From: Merluccius polli
Taxonomy: Eukaryota > Chordata > Actinopteri > Gadiformes > Merlucciidae
Length of the DNA stretch: 64,000 nucleotides
Direction: 5' to 3'
NCBI GenBank assembly: GCA_030340625.1
Contig: JAOPHQ010004836.1
Coordinates: forward strand, 352,001-416,000
Shown: piece after piece, positions 36,301-46,963 of the stretch
Layout of the letters: every line of letters begins with the position of its first letter
How positions within the stretch are numbered: position 1 is the first letter of the stretch
The notes under the pieces: model-generated
What the model saw: only the letters and a program-made list of their open reading frames with translations
Database searches by the model: none
Told to the model about the DNA's origin: nothing
Position numbers and translations under genes: made by a program

Positions 36301-36802
36301 AAAGTTGTCTAGTCTGAACAAAAAAAATGTTATTCTTTGCTCCCTAGTGGCTAAACACTGCATAGCAGTCACATGGAAGTACGGAGACTCCGACAGTGAG
36401 TCATTGGCTCAAAAGTCTTTCCAACTGTTTAGCTTTAGAAAAATTGACATATGCCTCCAAGGGGAAAATGAAAATATTCTTTAAAGTATGGGGACAATTT
36501 ATGGGATTTCTTGAGAGCCACCACGCCAGGGGTTTGCTTGAGGCTTGATTGCCATTTCTGATGCCAGTGCAATATTTCCAAGCTTAACCTTGTATAGAAA
36601 ATGCAGGTTGTAATTACTTGTATATCTTCTTCTTTTTTCTTCTTATTATTATTTGCTTGTACTTTGTTTTTGATTTGTTTTATATGTGAATAATTGTATT
36701 TGTCTGTGTGTTGAAACATTTGAAAACTCAATAAATATATTTCTCAAAAAGAAAAAGAAAAAAAAAGGGTAATATAATAACAATAAATATAAATATACAG
36801 TG

Positions 36803-36804
36803 TG

Positions 36805-36862
<58 letters not shown>
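36803..36862. repeat. (TA)n(GA)n microsatellite
   Basis: About ten TA units followed by about 20 GA units, directly 3' of the LINE tail. Confidence 0.9.
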
Positions 36863-36867
<5 letters not shown>

Positions 36868-37059
36868 AATACACCTTCTGGTGCTACTCATCAGAATGGT
36901 TCTAATATAGCAAAAATGTAAGTAATGTAACTAAGTAATTAGTAAAAGTATAAGTAGTAATAAGTAAAAGTAATTAAATATAAACCCATTTGCGCAAAGG
37001 ATCTTGGGATATGCGAGGCCGCGAAAGATAGTTGCGGTGCATCCTCCAAAAAGAGGGAA

Positions 37060-37560
37060 AAGAAGTACACATTTGAAGGAGCCTTCGAATTGGGACAGCC
37101 TTCGCGTCGCGTTGTGACGTAATCGGCCTACAAATGCGTGCTTCGAAGGATGCAGCCCCTGAATTGGGACACAGCTAATGACTCAGACAATATGCAACTA
37201 GGTGGCCTAGCAGCAATAGCAGCGTCCATAGCAACCACCATAACAACGGTACAAAGCGTTGCATTCTAACGATTTTCTAAAGAGACACTAAAATCTTCGT
37301 AGAAACTAATAAACGGAAGGTCGTCTACATTCTCTGATAGAAGATTATGAACATTATAACGCATACTTCTCACCAGAAATGTAATCTAAATGCATGTACA
37401 TGTGGATGGTAGCTCAAAATATTGCATTTTCCACGGAAAATGTAAGGAGTGTCCGCCATTTTTTTTTGTTTTCGCAGGGGTAAACTTGACCGTCACGTGA
37501 CCGGTGCGTAGGCCAATGTAAATGAATAGGCCAAATTAAACGTATGTCACGATTTTAGAG
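37060..37560 (-). repeat. Reverse-orientation copy of the 11.7-12.3 kb composite repeat
   Basis: This stretch is the reverse complement of the repeat at about 11684-12300, including GTGTCCCAATTCAGGGGCTG, the CTTCTATCAGAGAATGTAG block and CCACATGTACATGCATTTAG. It lacks the 161-bp insert seen in the other copy and so gives the ancestral empty site. Confidence 0.72.
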
Positions 37561-37674
37561 CCTTTATTGTGAGTATTTCACGTTTTCCCCCGTGGACCAA
37601 TGTAGGTATTACACGCTTTTTTGTCAGACTGGGTCAATTGCACCTGGCTGCAGTACGCAGATCTGGGCGGGGCT

Positions 37675-37895
37675 AAATGTGGGCGGAGCTAAACGTTTGA
37701 CTCCGCCTAAACATTTGACTCCATAATAATAGTAATAATAATACATACTATTCGATATTATTATTATTATTATTATTTATAATAAAATAATGGTATAAAT
37801 GTGGGCGGAGCTAAACGTTTGACTCCATAATAATAGTAATAATACATACTATTCGATATAATTATTATTATTATTAGTTATAATAAAATAATGGT
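37675..37895. repeat. Two-copy tandem repeat with ATT runs
   Basis: GTGGGCGGAGCTAAACGTTTG followed by ACTCC and a long ATT/AAT-rich stretch occurs at about 37680 and again at about 37800. A related block lies inverted near 41060-41110, so the two places could be the arms of a larger element of about 3.5 kb. That larger element is only a hypothesis. Confidence 0.5.
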
Positions 37896-38343
37896 AATGC
37901 ATTTACATTTTCATGAGCCCTCACAACTTCACATACAACTTCTTACATATATACATTATTTACACTTATACTTATATACTGTATATACACCATAGCATTT
38001 TCCTGAGTGACAAACCGTATATACATAGACACATGTTATTTTGTACACTCAATTATATTAGCTAAGTCAAATAAACCAAAGACAAAAAATATATATTTTT
38101 ACCCCAGGCCTTAACATGTTTGATCTGTAATGAGAAAAAAGAGAAAAAAGACAGATGTTATAGCCTAGTCAAGTACATTCCTTAAGTTTCCATGAATGTT
38201 TTACAATGGCAAGTATCAAGGTATTTCGCTCTCTTGGTGGTATGATCAAACATGTTACCTTTCATGGTACTCGGGGCCCTAATAAAGGTTGGAGAAGGCA
38301 GAAAACAGTGAAATAAGAAACGCCCACAACAGGCAACATACCC

Positions 38344-39260
38344 TGTTCCCAGTTCTGTCTAGTTCTCCGCTTCCTCTAGAAAGAAAACAGATTGTGGTTC
38401 TTATAGGCACAATAACAATGCAAGATGTAAAAAAGATCAGTAGCAGATTTTAAGTATACTCGTTTAATGAAAATGGAGAAATGACTGCAAAACCACCTCT
38501 ACAACATTGATTGATGTGTGTACAATAATACTGCTTTGAATAATACCTGATACTTCAGAAACATTCTGAATAGCAGAATTTTGGAGGGATCACTTCCAAA
38601 TCCTGAAATAAGTGGAGGGATTATGCTTTAGTCTGCAAGCAATAGTTGACTACAAGACTAATTAATCACATGACCTCTCACCTGTTGCCCTCTTTGCTGT
38701 CGTCGCCTTTTTCTGTCCTGCAATCGGTCTTCTTCAGACCTTGGTGATTTAATGACAACATACAGTACATTCACTATGAAAACATTCATGTTGTTCTGTA
38801 GACAGTGAGTAAAACAGGTTTTTTTTTTGTGATGTGATTCTAAAGTGTGATATTTAGGGCACTTACAGCATGGGGAAGTTCTGCAGGAGAACAAGACACC
38901 ACCATCTTTGGATTTGCAGCATGTTTTCCTTTGAAGAAGCAAATGCAGAAAGATTTAAATATGTTTCATAAAATAACACCTTGTATACTAAGCATAATGT
39001 GTCACAATGTACACATACCTCTCTGAAATCGCAATTGGCCCCCATTACAATGTACAGAGCGTACTGTAAGTCAAGAGGTACTGGTTAATATAATGTCATG
39101 CATATTCCCCCAGGATACATTTTTTCAATAGAAATTAATGTGTTTTGAATGTAGCAAGCAAACATTTTACAGATAACAGCAATGCTATAACATACTGAAT
39201 AGGTCTTACCATCAAAACAAACACGCCACAGTTGTTGGAGCACCCTTGCTTTGTTAGGCC
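38344..39260 (-). pseudogene. Ulp1/SENP-like (C48) cysteine protease exons
   Basis: Four exons join in phase on the minus strand: 39260-39210, 39063-39019, 38928-38867 and 38739-38682, with a possible fifth at about 38375-38344. The first reads GLTKQGCSNNCGVFVLM and the second YALYIVMGANCDFRE. This matches the end of Ulp1-fold proteases, where Cys in D/N-C-G-V-F is the nucleophile. The third gives IQRWWCLVLLQNFPML and the fourth a basic tail (EEDRLQDRKRRRQQRGQQ). The catalytic His and Asp region would lie upstream and I could not find it. Several transposon groups carry Ulp1 proteases, so this is probably part of an element and not a host SENP gene. Strand and exon phases are solid; function is inference. 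Confidence 0.6.
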
Positions 39261-39433
39261 CTGAGGTGTGAACAAGGTATTTTACACACACACGCGCACG
39301 CATGGTCAATCAAAGTAGCTGTAGGTAACAAATGGACACAGAGAATGAATGAAGGAATGTATTTCATTACATTTATTTTGATCATTGACAACGCAGAATT
39401 CCAATATCAAAATTGTATGCACTACGCAAAGAC

Positions 39434-39674
39434 TAACGCCTGTTACCCACTGCATGCGTCCGTCAACGCATCCCATTGACTTTGAATGGGGCGGAGCCAC
39501 AATGCATTGTGGCTCCGTCCGTCAAGTCGGCTCCGTCCGTTGCGTTGAGAAGTTGAGAAAATTTTAACTTTTCAGGCCGGGATGGATCCGTCAGCCAATC
39601 AGAACGACACCCCATCCGTCAGACACGCCTTCTGTCGTCCGTTGACGGACTCATACAGTGGGTAACAGGCGTAA
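39434..39674. mobile_element. Harbinger-type MITE with TAA duplication
   Basis: The element 39437-39671 (235 bp) has inverted ends CGCCTGTTACCCACTG and CAGTGGGTAACAGGCG and is flanked by TAA on both sides. The three-base TWA duplication fits PIF/Harbinger MITEs. The interior holds repeated GTCCGTC and GGCTCCGTC blocks and no ORF. Confidence 0.8.
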
Positions 39675-39902
39675 GGCCATGCATTAAATGTTGATATTCA
39701 AATCCTGTTATTATGCCTCATCATACTCTAATTCAAGTGAATGATTTATTGATTACCTTCTTTATTTCTCTCAGACATACTCTAGGGTAGAGACACACAC
39801 AAATACAGCGCATTAGTTACTGTGTTTATATACCTGGATTTGAAATATGATTTTTTGATACATTGCAGTGAACCTACCTGACCAGAGAAAATCTGGACAC
39901 AG

Positions 39903-39904
39903 AC

Positions 39905-39938
<34 letters not shown>
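39903..39938. repeat. (GA)n microsatellite
   Basis: GA units with one AAA interruption. Confidence 0.85.
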
Positions 39939-39939
<1 letters not shown>

Positions 39940-40371
39940 TTCTTAAAAGAACTGTTGGTTTGGTTATGTGTGTGTTATGTGGTGCAGTGTGGTGCAATGT
40001 CGTGGTGCAGTGTGGGTGTGCAAGCTGTGGCAGGATGTACATAAAATATACAGGCAAATCTGGAGGGGAAAAGCAAAATTTACATCAGGTTTCAATGTTT
40101 CACAAAACATATTTTACCAAGATTACCAAGACCCACCAGACACATTGCACATGATGTAGGCCTAGTAGCCTGCGCACAGGTAGCCTACTGAAACGTACAG
40201 TAAGAGTACTGCAAGTAAAGTGTTTCACTCCACTCTGTTAGAGCCAATTTATATTTTAACCAAGGGAAATGCAAATTGTGTTTTGGGAAAAGAGTAGATA
40301 ACTCTTTCAAATACTTACTCAAGTATGAGTAGAAGTAGTTTTGGAAAAGGCTGCGACCACTACGCTTCATG

Positions 40372-40812
40372 TCTAACCAGTCCCTCCAGAAAAACGTGAT
40401 TATGCGATCGCATAATTCAATGCATAATCAGCCAAATCCACATATTTATTCGGGGGGGGGGGGCGCGTTTTTGCATGATTTCATAATCCCCGCATTTTCG
40501 TTGCAAAAAAGTCACATATATCTTTGCAGAAAGTTGAAAAATGTTGCGTTTACTTCACACAAGAGCAGCCATTTTCCCCTGTTGCCATGGGAACGTTATG
40601 AAGTGACGTAATTACATGACGTGAACGTCATCAAAAAGCTGCAAACCCTGTGATGAAGCCGCAGTTTTTGCAAGTTCCTGCAATTTCATCGCATAAAATT
40701 GCATAAATTGCCTCATATTCCATTGTTTTTTAAGAACACGTGCCACATAATCAAGGATTTTGGCCCGCAACAATCACAAAAAACTCGTGTTTTTCTGGAG
40801 GGACTGTCTAAC
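40372..40812. mobile_element. hAT-type MITE
   Basis: The element 40378-40806 (429 bp) has ends CAGTCCCTCCAGAAAAACG and CGTGTTTTTCTGGAGGGACTG-like, with CAG/CTG tips typical of hAT elements. TCTAAC lies on both sides (40372-40377, 40807-40812). A run of 12 G lies near 40454. The interior is non-coding and has several ATTGCATAA-like blocks. Confidence 0.75.
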
Positions 40813-41636
40813 GGCTACTTCTACTTGAAAATTTCAAAAAAACTACCACCTACCACCACCTAAATGTTATTATTTAATGTTATTATTTACACGACTGACA
40901 TAAACATGAGGCCTTTGCATGTTCCTTGCATGAATAATTTAATTATCAACTTGGTGGTTTCTCCATAAATTAGTTTATAATTTACACGAACAGAAAACGG
41001 CAACTTACCTCTCGGCAGAAAAGCGCGCAATTATGGACTCACATTCTTCCTCTTCCGGTTGCTATTGGGCAAGTGGGCGGAGTCAAACGTTTAGCTCCAC
41101 CCACACGTTGAGTCACTCCCCGATCTGCATACTGCAGTCAGGGCTTACTCGACTGGGTTACAAAGAAAACGCATCAAACGTTGCGTGTGCAACCAAAACA
41201 GGAGGAATAGCGCCTTTGTTTACCCCGGGAGCTATCGGAAGCTATCCCCATTAGCTATCCCCAGTAGTGGAAAAGGTGGACGGTGGAACAACCAAAGTAA
41301 AATCAAAATCGAAGCCAATCAACATGACACCTCTTAAATCTGCGTACGCTACGTTTTAGTTGCATTGAGTATACTACCTGAATAAACCTCATGTCGCGAC
41401 TCGCCAGGCGATCCAGTCAGGCTACCAACCCAGTTTGCTTTTCTCAACACACACTAAAGAATTTGTATCTGCTTTAATGTCTTCATTATAGAAGACTAAA
41501 TGAATGAATAAACTCCTACTAATGTTTTCTTCTACTCCCCCCTCCACCCCGACGCCAACCCCTGCTGCCAATACTTGTTTGTGCAAAGCAATCCTCAAAC
41601 TATGGTATTACTGTGACGAATTGATAGCTGCACATA

Positions 41637-42008
41637 TGTATCAACAGACTGTAATATCCTCACATAGCTAATAAGGACTGTAACATAAATATAAATTGTA
41701 TTTACCCGACCTGACCACATGATGGCGGCACACATAATATACTGGGGGTGGGCGTACAACACTAGCCATTATGCGTCATAGAGGCCACGCCTCCTGCCCA
41801 GAGACTTCCGGGCGGAAACATCCGGTTAGAATCAGATTCCCTGCTCGCAGCGCATCGGACGGATGCAAAGCTTGGGGTCTCTCCACGCGCGTGATATATA
41901 CAATACTCCTCCTTCTGTTTCATAGTTAAAAACCTAAAGCTAAAACAAATAAAGTGAGTTAAAGCGTTTCCTGTGTCGGCGGCCTTCTTCCTCAAAGAAC
42001 ACTCTACA
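41637..42008. repeat. Solo-LTR-like repeat, copy 2
   Basis: Matches the repeat at 7575-7953: start TGTATCAACAG, shared GATGGCGGCACACATAA, GCGTCATAGAGGCCACGCCT, AATAAAGTGAGTTAAA and the end block GTCGGCGGCCTTCTTCC, ending CTCTACA. It has been altered by small indels. No matching target duplication is visible. Confidence 0.5.
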
Positions 42009-42572
42009 TTACTATGCAATGCACATAATGACAATAGCTTTTACCTGTTCCCAAATAAAATTATGCCAATTTCACCTCCTCAGTGAACATGCTTCTTTCT
42101 TTATTATTTGTGTTGATCGTTTCTTTCACAGAGATTTCCAAACAAATGCGCGTCTTATGTTGTTTGTGGTTGTTAGGCTCTGAGGAAACAGAAAGCGATC
42201 CGGTTTGTGTTTGCGACAACGGCGCAAAAATAATACCAATTTGAAATGCTAGGATTGGAAAAGTTGAAAAGTTGTCTACAGCCCCTTTAAGCCTTATCAC
42301 TGGTTTTACACAGTGACCAGAATGGGTCCCTACTTAAATTGGAGCTGGCCCTGATCTTTCCTGGGCTCACAGGTGTGAAACCGAGCTGCTCCTCTGTTGT
42401 TTTCTGCTTCTCAATAAGCTGAAGGTGTCTTTGTCTTAGTCTGGTCCCCTGGTGTTTGAACCACGCAGGAACGTGGTGTGGAACACTTGGACACTTGGAC
42501 TGTAGCTTTCCACTGTTTTTCACCATCAGTCTTTACTCTGACTTTAGGGAGTGTTCTTGCTGAGTACCCATA

Positions 42573-42743
42573 GGCGTCAGTTACGCTGGGGACAAGTACC
42601 CACCAGTTTTCGTCAAGTTTCATTTTGTCCCCACTACTTTTAAAAATGTGCAAACCAATTGCGACCGAAAAAATCCCCACATACTCAACCGAAACCGTCT
42701 TGTCTAAATCATGCGATAGGCGCGCACAATGACATGACATCTC

Positions 42744-42777
<34 letters not shown>

Positions 42778-42858
42778 TTGACAATCGTGCGCCCCCCCCC
42801 CCCCGGTCGACACATCGCGCCCCCCCATCCCCACCACTTCTAAAACCAAACTGACGCC
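42573..42858. repeat. Short TIR-like repeat with long C runs
   Basis: The ends read GGCGTCAGTT and AACTGACGCC-like (AAACTGACGCC). Inside are C runs at about 42744-42776 and 42792-42805. TGAGTACC(C/T)AT flanks both sides, at 42561 and about 42862, and may be a target duplication. No coding content. Confidence 0.4.
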
Positions 42859-43196
42859 CGTGTGAGTACCTATGGTGGTAGTCCGTGTCCTAGGCACGCT
42901 TTGCCTTGGCAGCGTTTTTCATGACTGCAATGAGATTAGGCCATGCTGGTTTCAGGTTGTGTTGGAGTGTGAGAATCGTAGTCGGTAGTCTTCTTCCCAT
43001 CAGCAGCCGGACTCTCTCATGTTGGCTCTGTAGCTGTATTTCTGTAGCTCATCAGTGCTAGAGGAGGGTCCTGTGGTCTTAGGTTAGGTTAAGCAGTTCT
43101 TACCGCTCTTTCAGCCATTCCATCTGATTGTGCATAGTAGGCTCTGGACGTTGTGCTTGAAGTCATACTTGGCTGCAAAGTCTTGAAACTGCTTTG

Positions 43197-44245
43197 ATCT
43201 AAAGCAGCGGTTCCCAAACTTGTTTTCCTGCGCACCCCCTTCTACATCCCAACTGGGTTGGCGCACCCCCAATCCCCACTTCAAAAAAAAAAAAAAAAAA
43301 ACGCAACAAAGCTTTGTTTTATCGCCATATAAAGACTCATGTTTAATCATGCGCAAATATGATATGACAATAACAAAATCAACAAAGTTTCAATATAATG
43401 CAACAAAGCTACGCACAAGCTTCCACTTTTAAGAGGATGAGTGACAGACACGGCTCAGTGACAGAAAGTAGGCCTACGGTTATTTTCAGCCGCGTAAAAG
43501 AAAAATTGCAGCAATAGGCCTATTAAATGACCGTGGACCTAGCATCATTATAACACAACGGTTATGGAAAATAGAACGACAGTACATTGAATTAAATTGC
43601 AATGAAGTCACAAACGATCCGCAACATTAAGAGAATAGGCTCCGAAACAGATAAACGGGGCCGGGATCCCACCTCGGCCGGCGCGCGCCGGCCCTCACTT
43701 TCATTGCGCCGCGGGGTTTCGTAGGACCCTCTGACTCGCGCCTGCGTTAGACTCCTTGGTTCGTGTTTCAAGACGGGTCGGGTGGGACGCACTGAGGACA
43801 GTCCGTCCCGGTCGACAGTCACGCCGGGGGCGAGGGGGCTCCGTCCCCGACCCCCGTGAGGGGGTAGGAAGGCGCAGCGAGATACTGCGTCCACGGCCCC
43901 GGGAAGCGGCGAGGTCGGAGCGGGGGGGGGGGGGGGGGCGCTGTAAAGCCAGAGGCCGAAGCCGCCGGCCACCTTCGCCCTCGAACCCTTCCAAGCCGAC
44001 CCAGAGCCGGTCGCAGCGCACCGCCGCGGAATTAAAAACTAAGAAATGATAGTTTTTTTATTTAAAATAAAAGGGATTACAAAGGAAATGTTTACTGTTC
44101 ATGTTTTTTTATTGTATGGAAAAATCCCACTTAAAAAACAGCACTGTAATTGTGTAATATTACACCAGACCGCCATTACATTTTTCCTCTTGCGCACCCC
44201 CTTTGGCAGCTCGCGCACCACACTTCGGGAATCCCTGATCTAAAG
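43197..44245. mobile_element. hAT-type non-autonomous element carrying 28S rRNA sequence
   Basis: The element 43205-44237 (1033 bp) starts CAGCGGTTCCCAAACTT and ends inverted as CACTTCGGGAATCCCTG, with perfect 8-bp duplications ATCTAAAG at 43197-43204 and 44238-44245. The octamer and CAG/CTG tips mark hAT elements. The only recognisable interior content is a piece of 28S rRNA at 43657-44029 (minus strand). There is no transposase. Confidence 0.83.
43657..44029 (-). rRNA. 28S rRNA fragment (around the D2 expansion segment), not a functional gene
   Basis: On the minus strand the fragment contains CCCGTCTTGAAACACGAACC, AAGGAGTCTAACGCAGGCGC and GGCCGGCGCGCGCCGGCCGA, which are conserved 28S blocks near the D2 segment. 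The other end (CCGCGGCGGTGCGCTGCGAC, then CGGCTCTGGG) is the D2 start side. About 370 bases are present out of roughly 4 kb. A G run of 18 lies near 43921. It sits inside a hAT-type element and has no rDNA context, so it is a captured or inserted pseudogene fragment. Confidence 0.85.
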
Positions 44246-44499
44246 CGATTGTGATTCACAACTGTTGTTTTGAGTGGGTCGCAGAGCATATGTGTCACAC
44301 CCTGCCTCGGGTGAAGGTAGCGTAACCTTAATAAACCGGACTTTCAAACCCAAAGGATGGCAAGGCACACAGTTGCAAATCGGTTTTTAACAACATTTAT
44401 TTCCCCAAAGTGTCAGATAAGTGCAAAACATACAGCGGAGGCCAAAAACCAAACATCTGAAAATAGTAAAATAAAAACATTCAAAACCAATTCCAAAAT

Positions 44500-44560
44500 C
44501 AAATAATTCAATCAATTCAAATAATTCAATCAATTCAAATAATCAATAATCAAATATTCT
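44500..44560. repeat. AATCAATTCAAAT tandem repeat
   Basis: About three to four imperfect copies of TCAATCAATTCAAATAAT, in AT-rich sequence between two hAT elements. Confidence 0.6.
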
Positions 44561-44740
44561 CTATAATAAATCAAGCATATTCAAAATCAAATACCGGTAC
44601 TTCAAATAATCAATGTCAATAAATCAAATAATCCATTAGCAAAATAAATGCTAATTAAACTCAATTACTGAATGCATTTAACCATAATTTACAACATAAT
44701 AGAATAATCACCTCAGTAGATATTTAGCATCTCATGGAGA

Positions 44741-46220
44741 GCTGCGCATAGTGATGTGACGTTTGAAGCGAGGCGTCGGAGCATGTGTCGAGCAAAAAGA
44801 GGCGTTCCAGATGAAACCTCGATTCGAGGCTTGTATCGTTTCCGTAAAAATCACGTGACTGATGACAAACGAGGCCTCGGATTCAGTGTACACGTCACTG
44901 ATTCATTTTGAGTGTCGCTACTGCATAAAAGGGTTTGAACCTCGCGGCACTTTGTGGGTTTTGAGTTGGCGTTTGGTATTGGTGAACAGATAGAGTGTGC
45001 GTTGGATAAGTGTCAGAGTTAGTGGTTAAGTTCAGTCATTGTATCATAGATTATATCAGCTATTATTAGTATTATACTGCATTAGACTATATTATATTAG
45101 GTTAGAATAGATAGATAGATACTAGAATAGTGTTAGTAGTAGGCTAGTTGAGTTTAGGGTTAGTATTACATATTATATATATTATTATTATATAGGCTTA
45201 TAGGCTATACATATCTATATAATCTATATCATTATCTATTAATATTATATTATTCGCATAGTATTAGTATTATATAGCCTAATCTTAGGCCTATAGGCTA
45301 TACATAGGCTATCTATATTATTGTCTATATTGTTATCTATATTATTATCTATATTATTATCTATATTATTATCTATATTATTATTATTATAGAGTGTAGG
45401 CTACCTGTAGGCTAGGTAGGTTTCTGCCTGTCACCATGGAGCCACCCAGAAAGAGGAGGACTTCTCCTGTCTGCTCTGTCTCCTGGGACAGAGCAGACAG
45501 AGCTCAAGTGCAACAGCGGATGCAACAATTGAAGTAGACCGCTACTTGAGAGAAGTTAATCTGGAAAGACATGAGGATCTGCTTTTATACTGGGGCGGCA
45601 GTAGTTCAGTAGGTAGAGCGGGTGGACAGAGCGGGATCGTCCACTAACCGTAGGGCCGGCGGTTCGATCCCCTTGATCCCCGCTTCCAAACTGTCTGTGT
45701 GTTTTCTAAAGCTGGGGAGATTGTCTCAAAGAAAAGAAATCGTCTAAACCCCAACACTGTGAAAAAGCTTCTTTTTTTAAATAAAAACCAATAACTTTTA
45801 TTTGCCCATTCTGCTCTGTTGCAGTTTGTTCCTCACTCCCAGTTCCATAAGCACTTTTCCACTCCCAGTTCCATAAGCACTTTTGCACTCCCAGTTTTAT
45901 AACCACTATTGCATTCATTGATGTATTTATTTTGAGTGACCGTCACAGCACTCAAAAAAATGATATTTCCATACAAACGCTTTATATTCATTGAGTAGCA
46001 GTGGCAAAAATTGTTTATTTTATAGACATTGCAGGATACTTTGACTCAGGCTTAATTTAGTCTGTCATACATATTTAGTCTGTCATATACATATTGCACA
46101 GCAGATGTCACCAGAGAGAACGATTCAATGAGGCTTCGGGTAATGAACCTTTTGGTGAACCTTTGGGCTGGAAAGCCTCATTGGTTCATGAAGCCTCGTT
46201 TTGCCATCACTAGCTGCGCA
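44741..46220. mobile_element. Deleted hAT element with tRNA-like insert
   Basis: The element 44749-46212 (1464 bp) has tips TAGTGATG and CATCACTA and perfect 8-bp duplications GCTGCGCA (44741-44748, 46213-46220). A short frame at 45436 (MEPPRKRRTSPVCSVSWDRA) and the run VDRYLREVNLERHEDLLLYW near 45530-45590 resemble the start and the C-terminal dimerisation region of a hAT transposase, with almost all of the gene between them lost. Simple ATTATTATCTAT repeats fill 45180-45390. A three-copy tandem of CACTCCCAGTTCCATAAGCA lies at 45834-45913. Confidence 0.82.
45594..45686 (+). repeat. tRNA-like (SINE-type) sequence
   Basis: A-box-like TAGTTCAGTAGG at 45602-45613 and B-box GGTTCGATCCC at 45661-45671 stand at a spacing longer than in a normal tRNA. 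The sequence does not fold into a clean cloverleaf, so I call it a tRNA-derived SINE fragment and not a tRNA gene. It interrupts the hAT remnant right after its LLLYW stretch. Confidence 0.6.
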
Positions 46221-46932
46221 CCCTGCACAACACAGACGACCTCTTCTGGCAACAGCAGACTGTCAGAAGGACAGCAGCTCACCCCTTTTATACCCCATGG
46301 CCCCTCCCACTAGACAGGCCCAATCATTATAATACTGTGGCATTTTGCAAATCAACCATGAATAAACTCATCAAAAATACGGCATGCATGTTAAAGTTCA
46401 TTTCATCTTGTAGAGTGATTTTCACTAGTGCATTTAGGCTTGTCACTCATTAATGTCCAATGTCAATGTCCAGTGTCCTTTGACACAAGGGAAAATGGTT
46501 TGGCCCAAACTGGGCCAATCAGTGGCAGTAGGTGTTTCCTGACACCATATTTAAAGCCCTCAGCCCCACCCTGACTCTTTTAGTCTGCAGTGCAGAGCCA
46601 TGGTGAGAGGGAGAGATTGTTTGTAAGTGTTTGTTGCTTGAACAAAGAGCTTGAATATACTGTATGCCTGAAGGTTTGCTGTTCATACACTATCCATCAA
46701 TGCGTGCTATTGATGGACAGTTAAACAGACAGGGACAGTGGTCAAACTGTCACAATATGTAAAACCTCAAAATTTAGAAAGAAGCCCATTAACTGTTTCA
46801 TTGTTAATTCATGTTTCAATGGCTTAGTATTTCATTGAGTTCAACTCCAATTGTTGTAGCTTTTGGTTTGCTCAATGGTTTCAACAGTACATGAAGGCAT
46901 TGTTAATTACTGAACTATTGGTAAATACAATA

Positions 46933-46963
<31 letters not shown>

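Larger units (their letters stand above)
24903..36548 (+). pseudogene. L1-type ORF2 (endonuclease plus reverse transcriptase), split by two insertions
   Basis: Pieces: 24903-25018 (APE endonuclease start, ISSWNVRGLGR), 30970-32197 (ETHLTPGEF, VNIYGPNKDEP, GGDFNCALNP, SDHATV) and 34117-36548 (RT). The RT piece shows KAAGPDGLPIDIF, YRPISLLNADAKL, DQNGFVRGRQ, SLDAEKAFDRVEW, GTRQGCPLSPLLFVLSIEPL and the active site LFADDIVIF. Frame changes occur near 34300, 35100, 35620 and 36000. The C-terminal tail ends at 36548. Family role: target nicking and target-primed reverse transcription. Confidence 0.82.
22960..36766 (+). mobile_element. L1-type LINE, full span, opened by two nested insertions
   Basis: The element starts near GACTTCCGGTTATGGCG, encodes ORF1 (23070-24031) and ORF2 (24903-36548), and ends with AATAAA and an A-rich tail at 36729-36766. 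Removing the LTR element at 25019-30964 and the Harbinger element at 32198-34113 leaves about 5.9 kb, a normal L1-group length. Both ORFs carry frameshifts, so it is inactive. Placement in the L1/Tx1 group rests on the endonuclease, RT and ORF1 coiled-coil layout; the finer clade is unresolved. Confidence 0.8.

Noticed and set aside
43592..44049. Long Arg/Pro/Gly-rich open frames on both strands
   Set aside because: They lie on the 28S rRNA fragment, whose GC-rich expansion segment lacks stops by composition.
45594..45686. A functional tRNA gene
   Set aside because: A/B boxes are present but spacing and arms do not give a cloverleaf; it is a tRNA-derived repeat.
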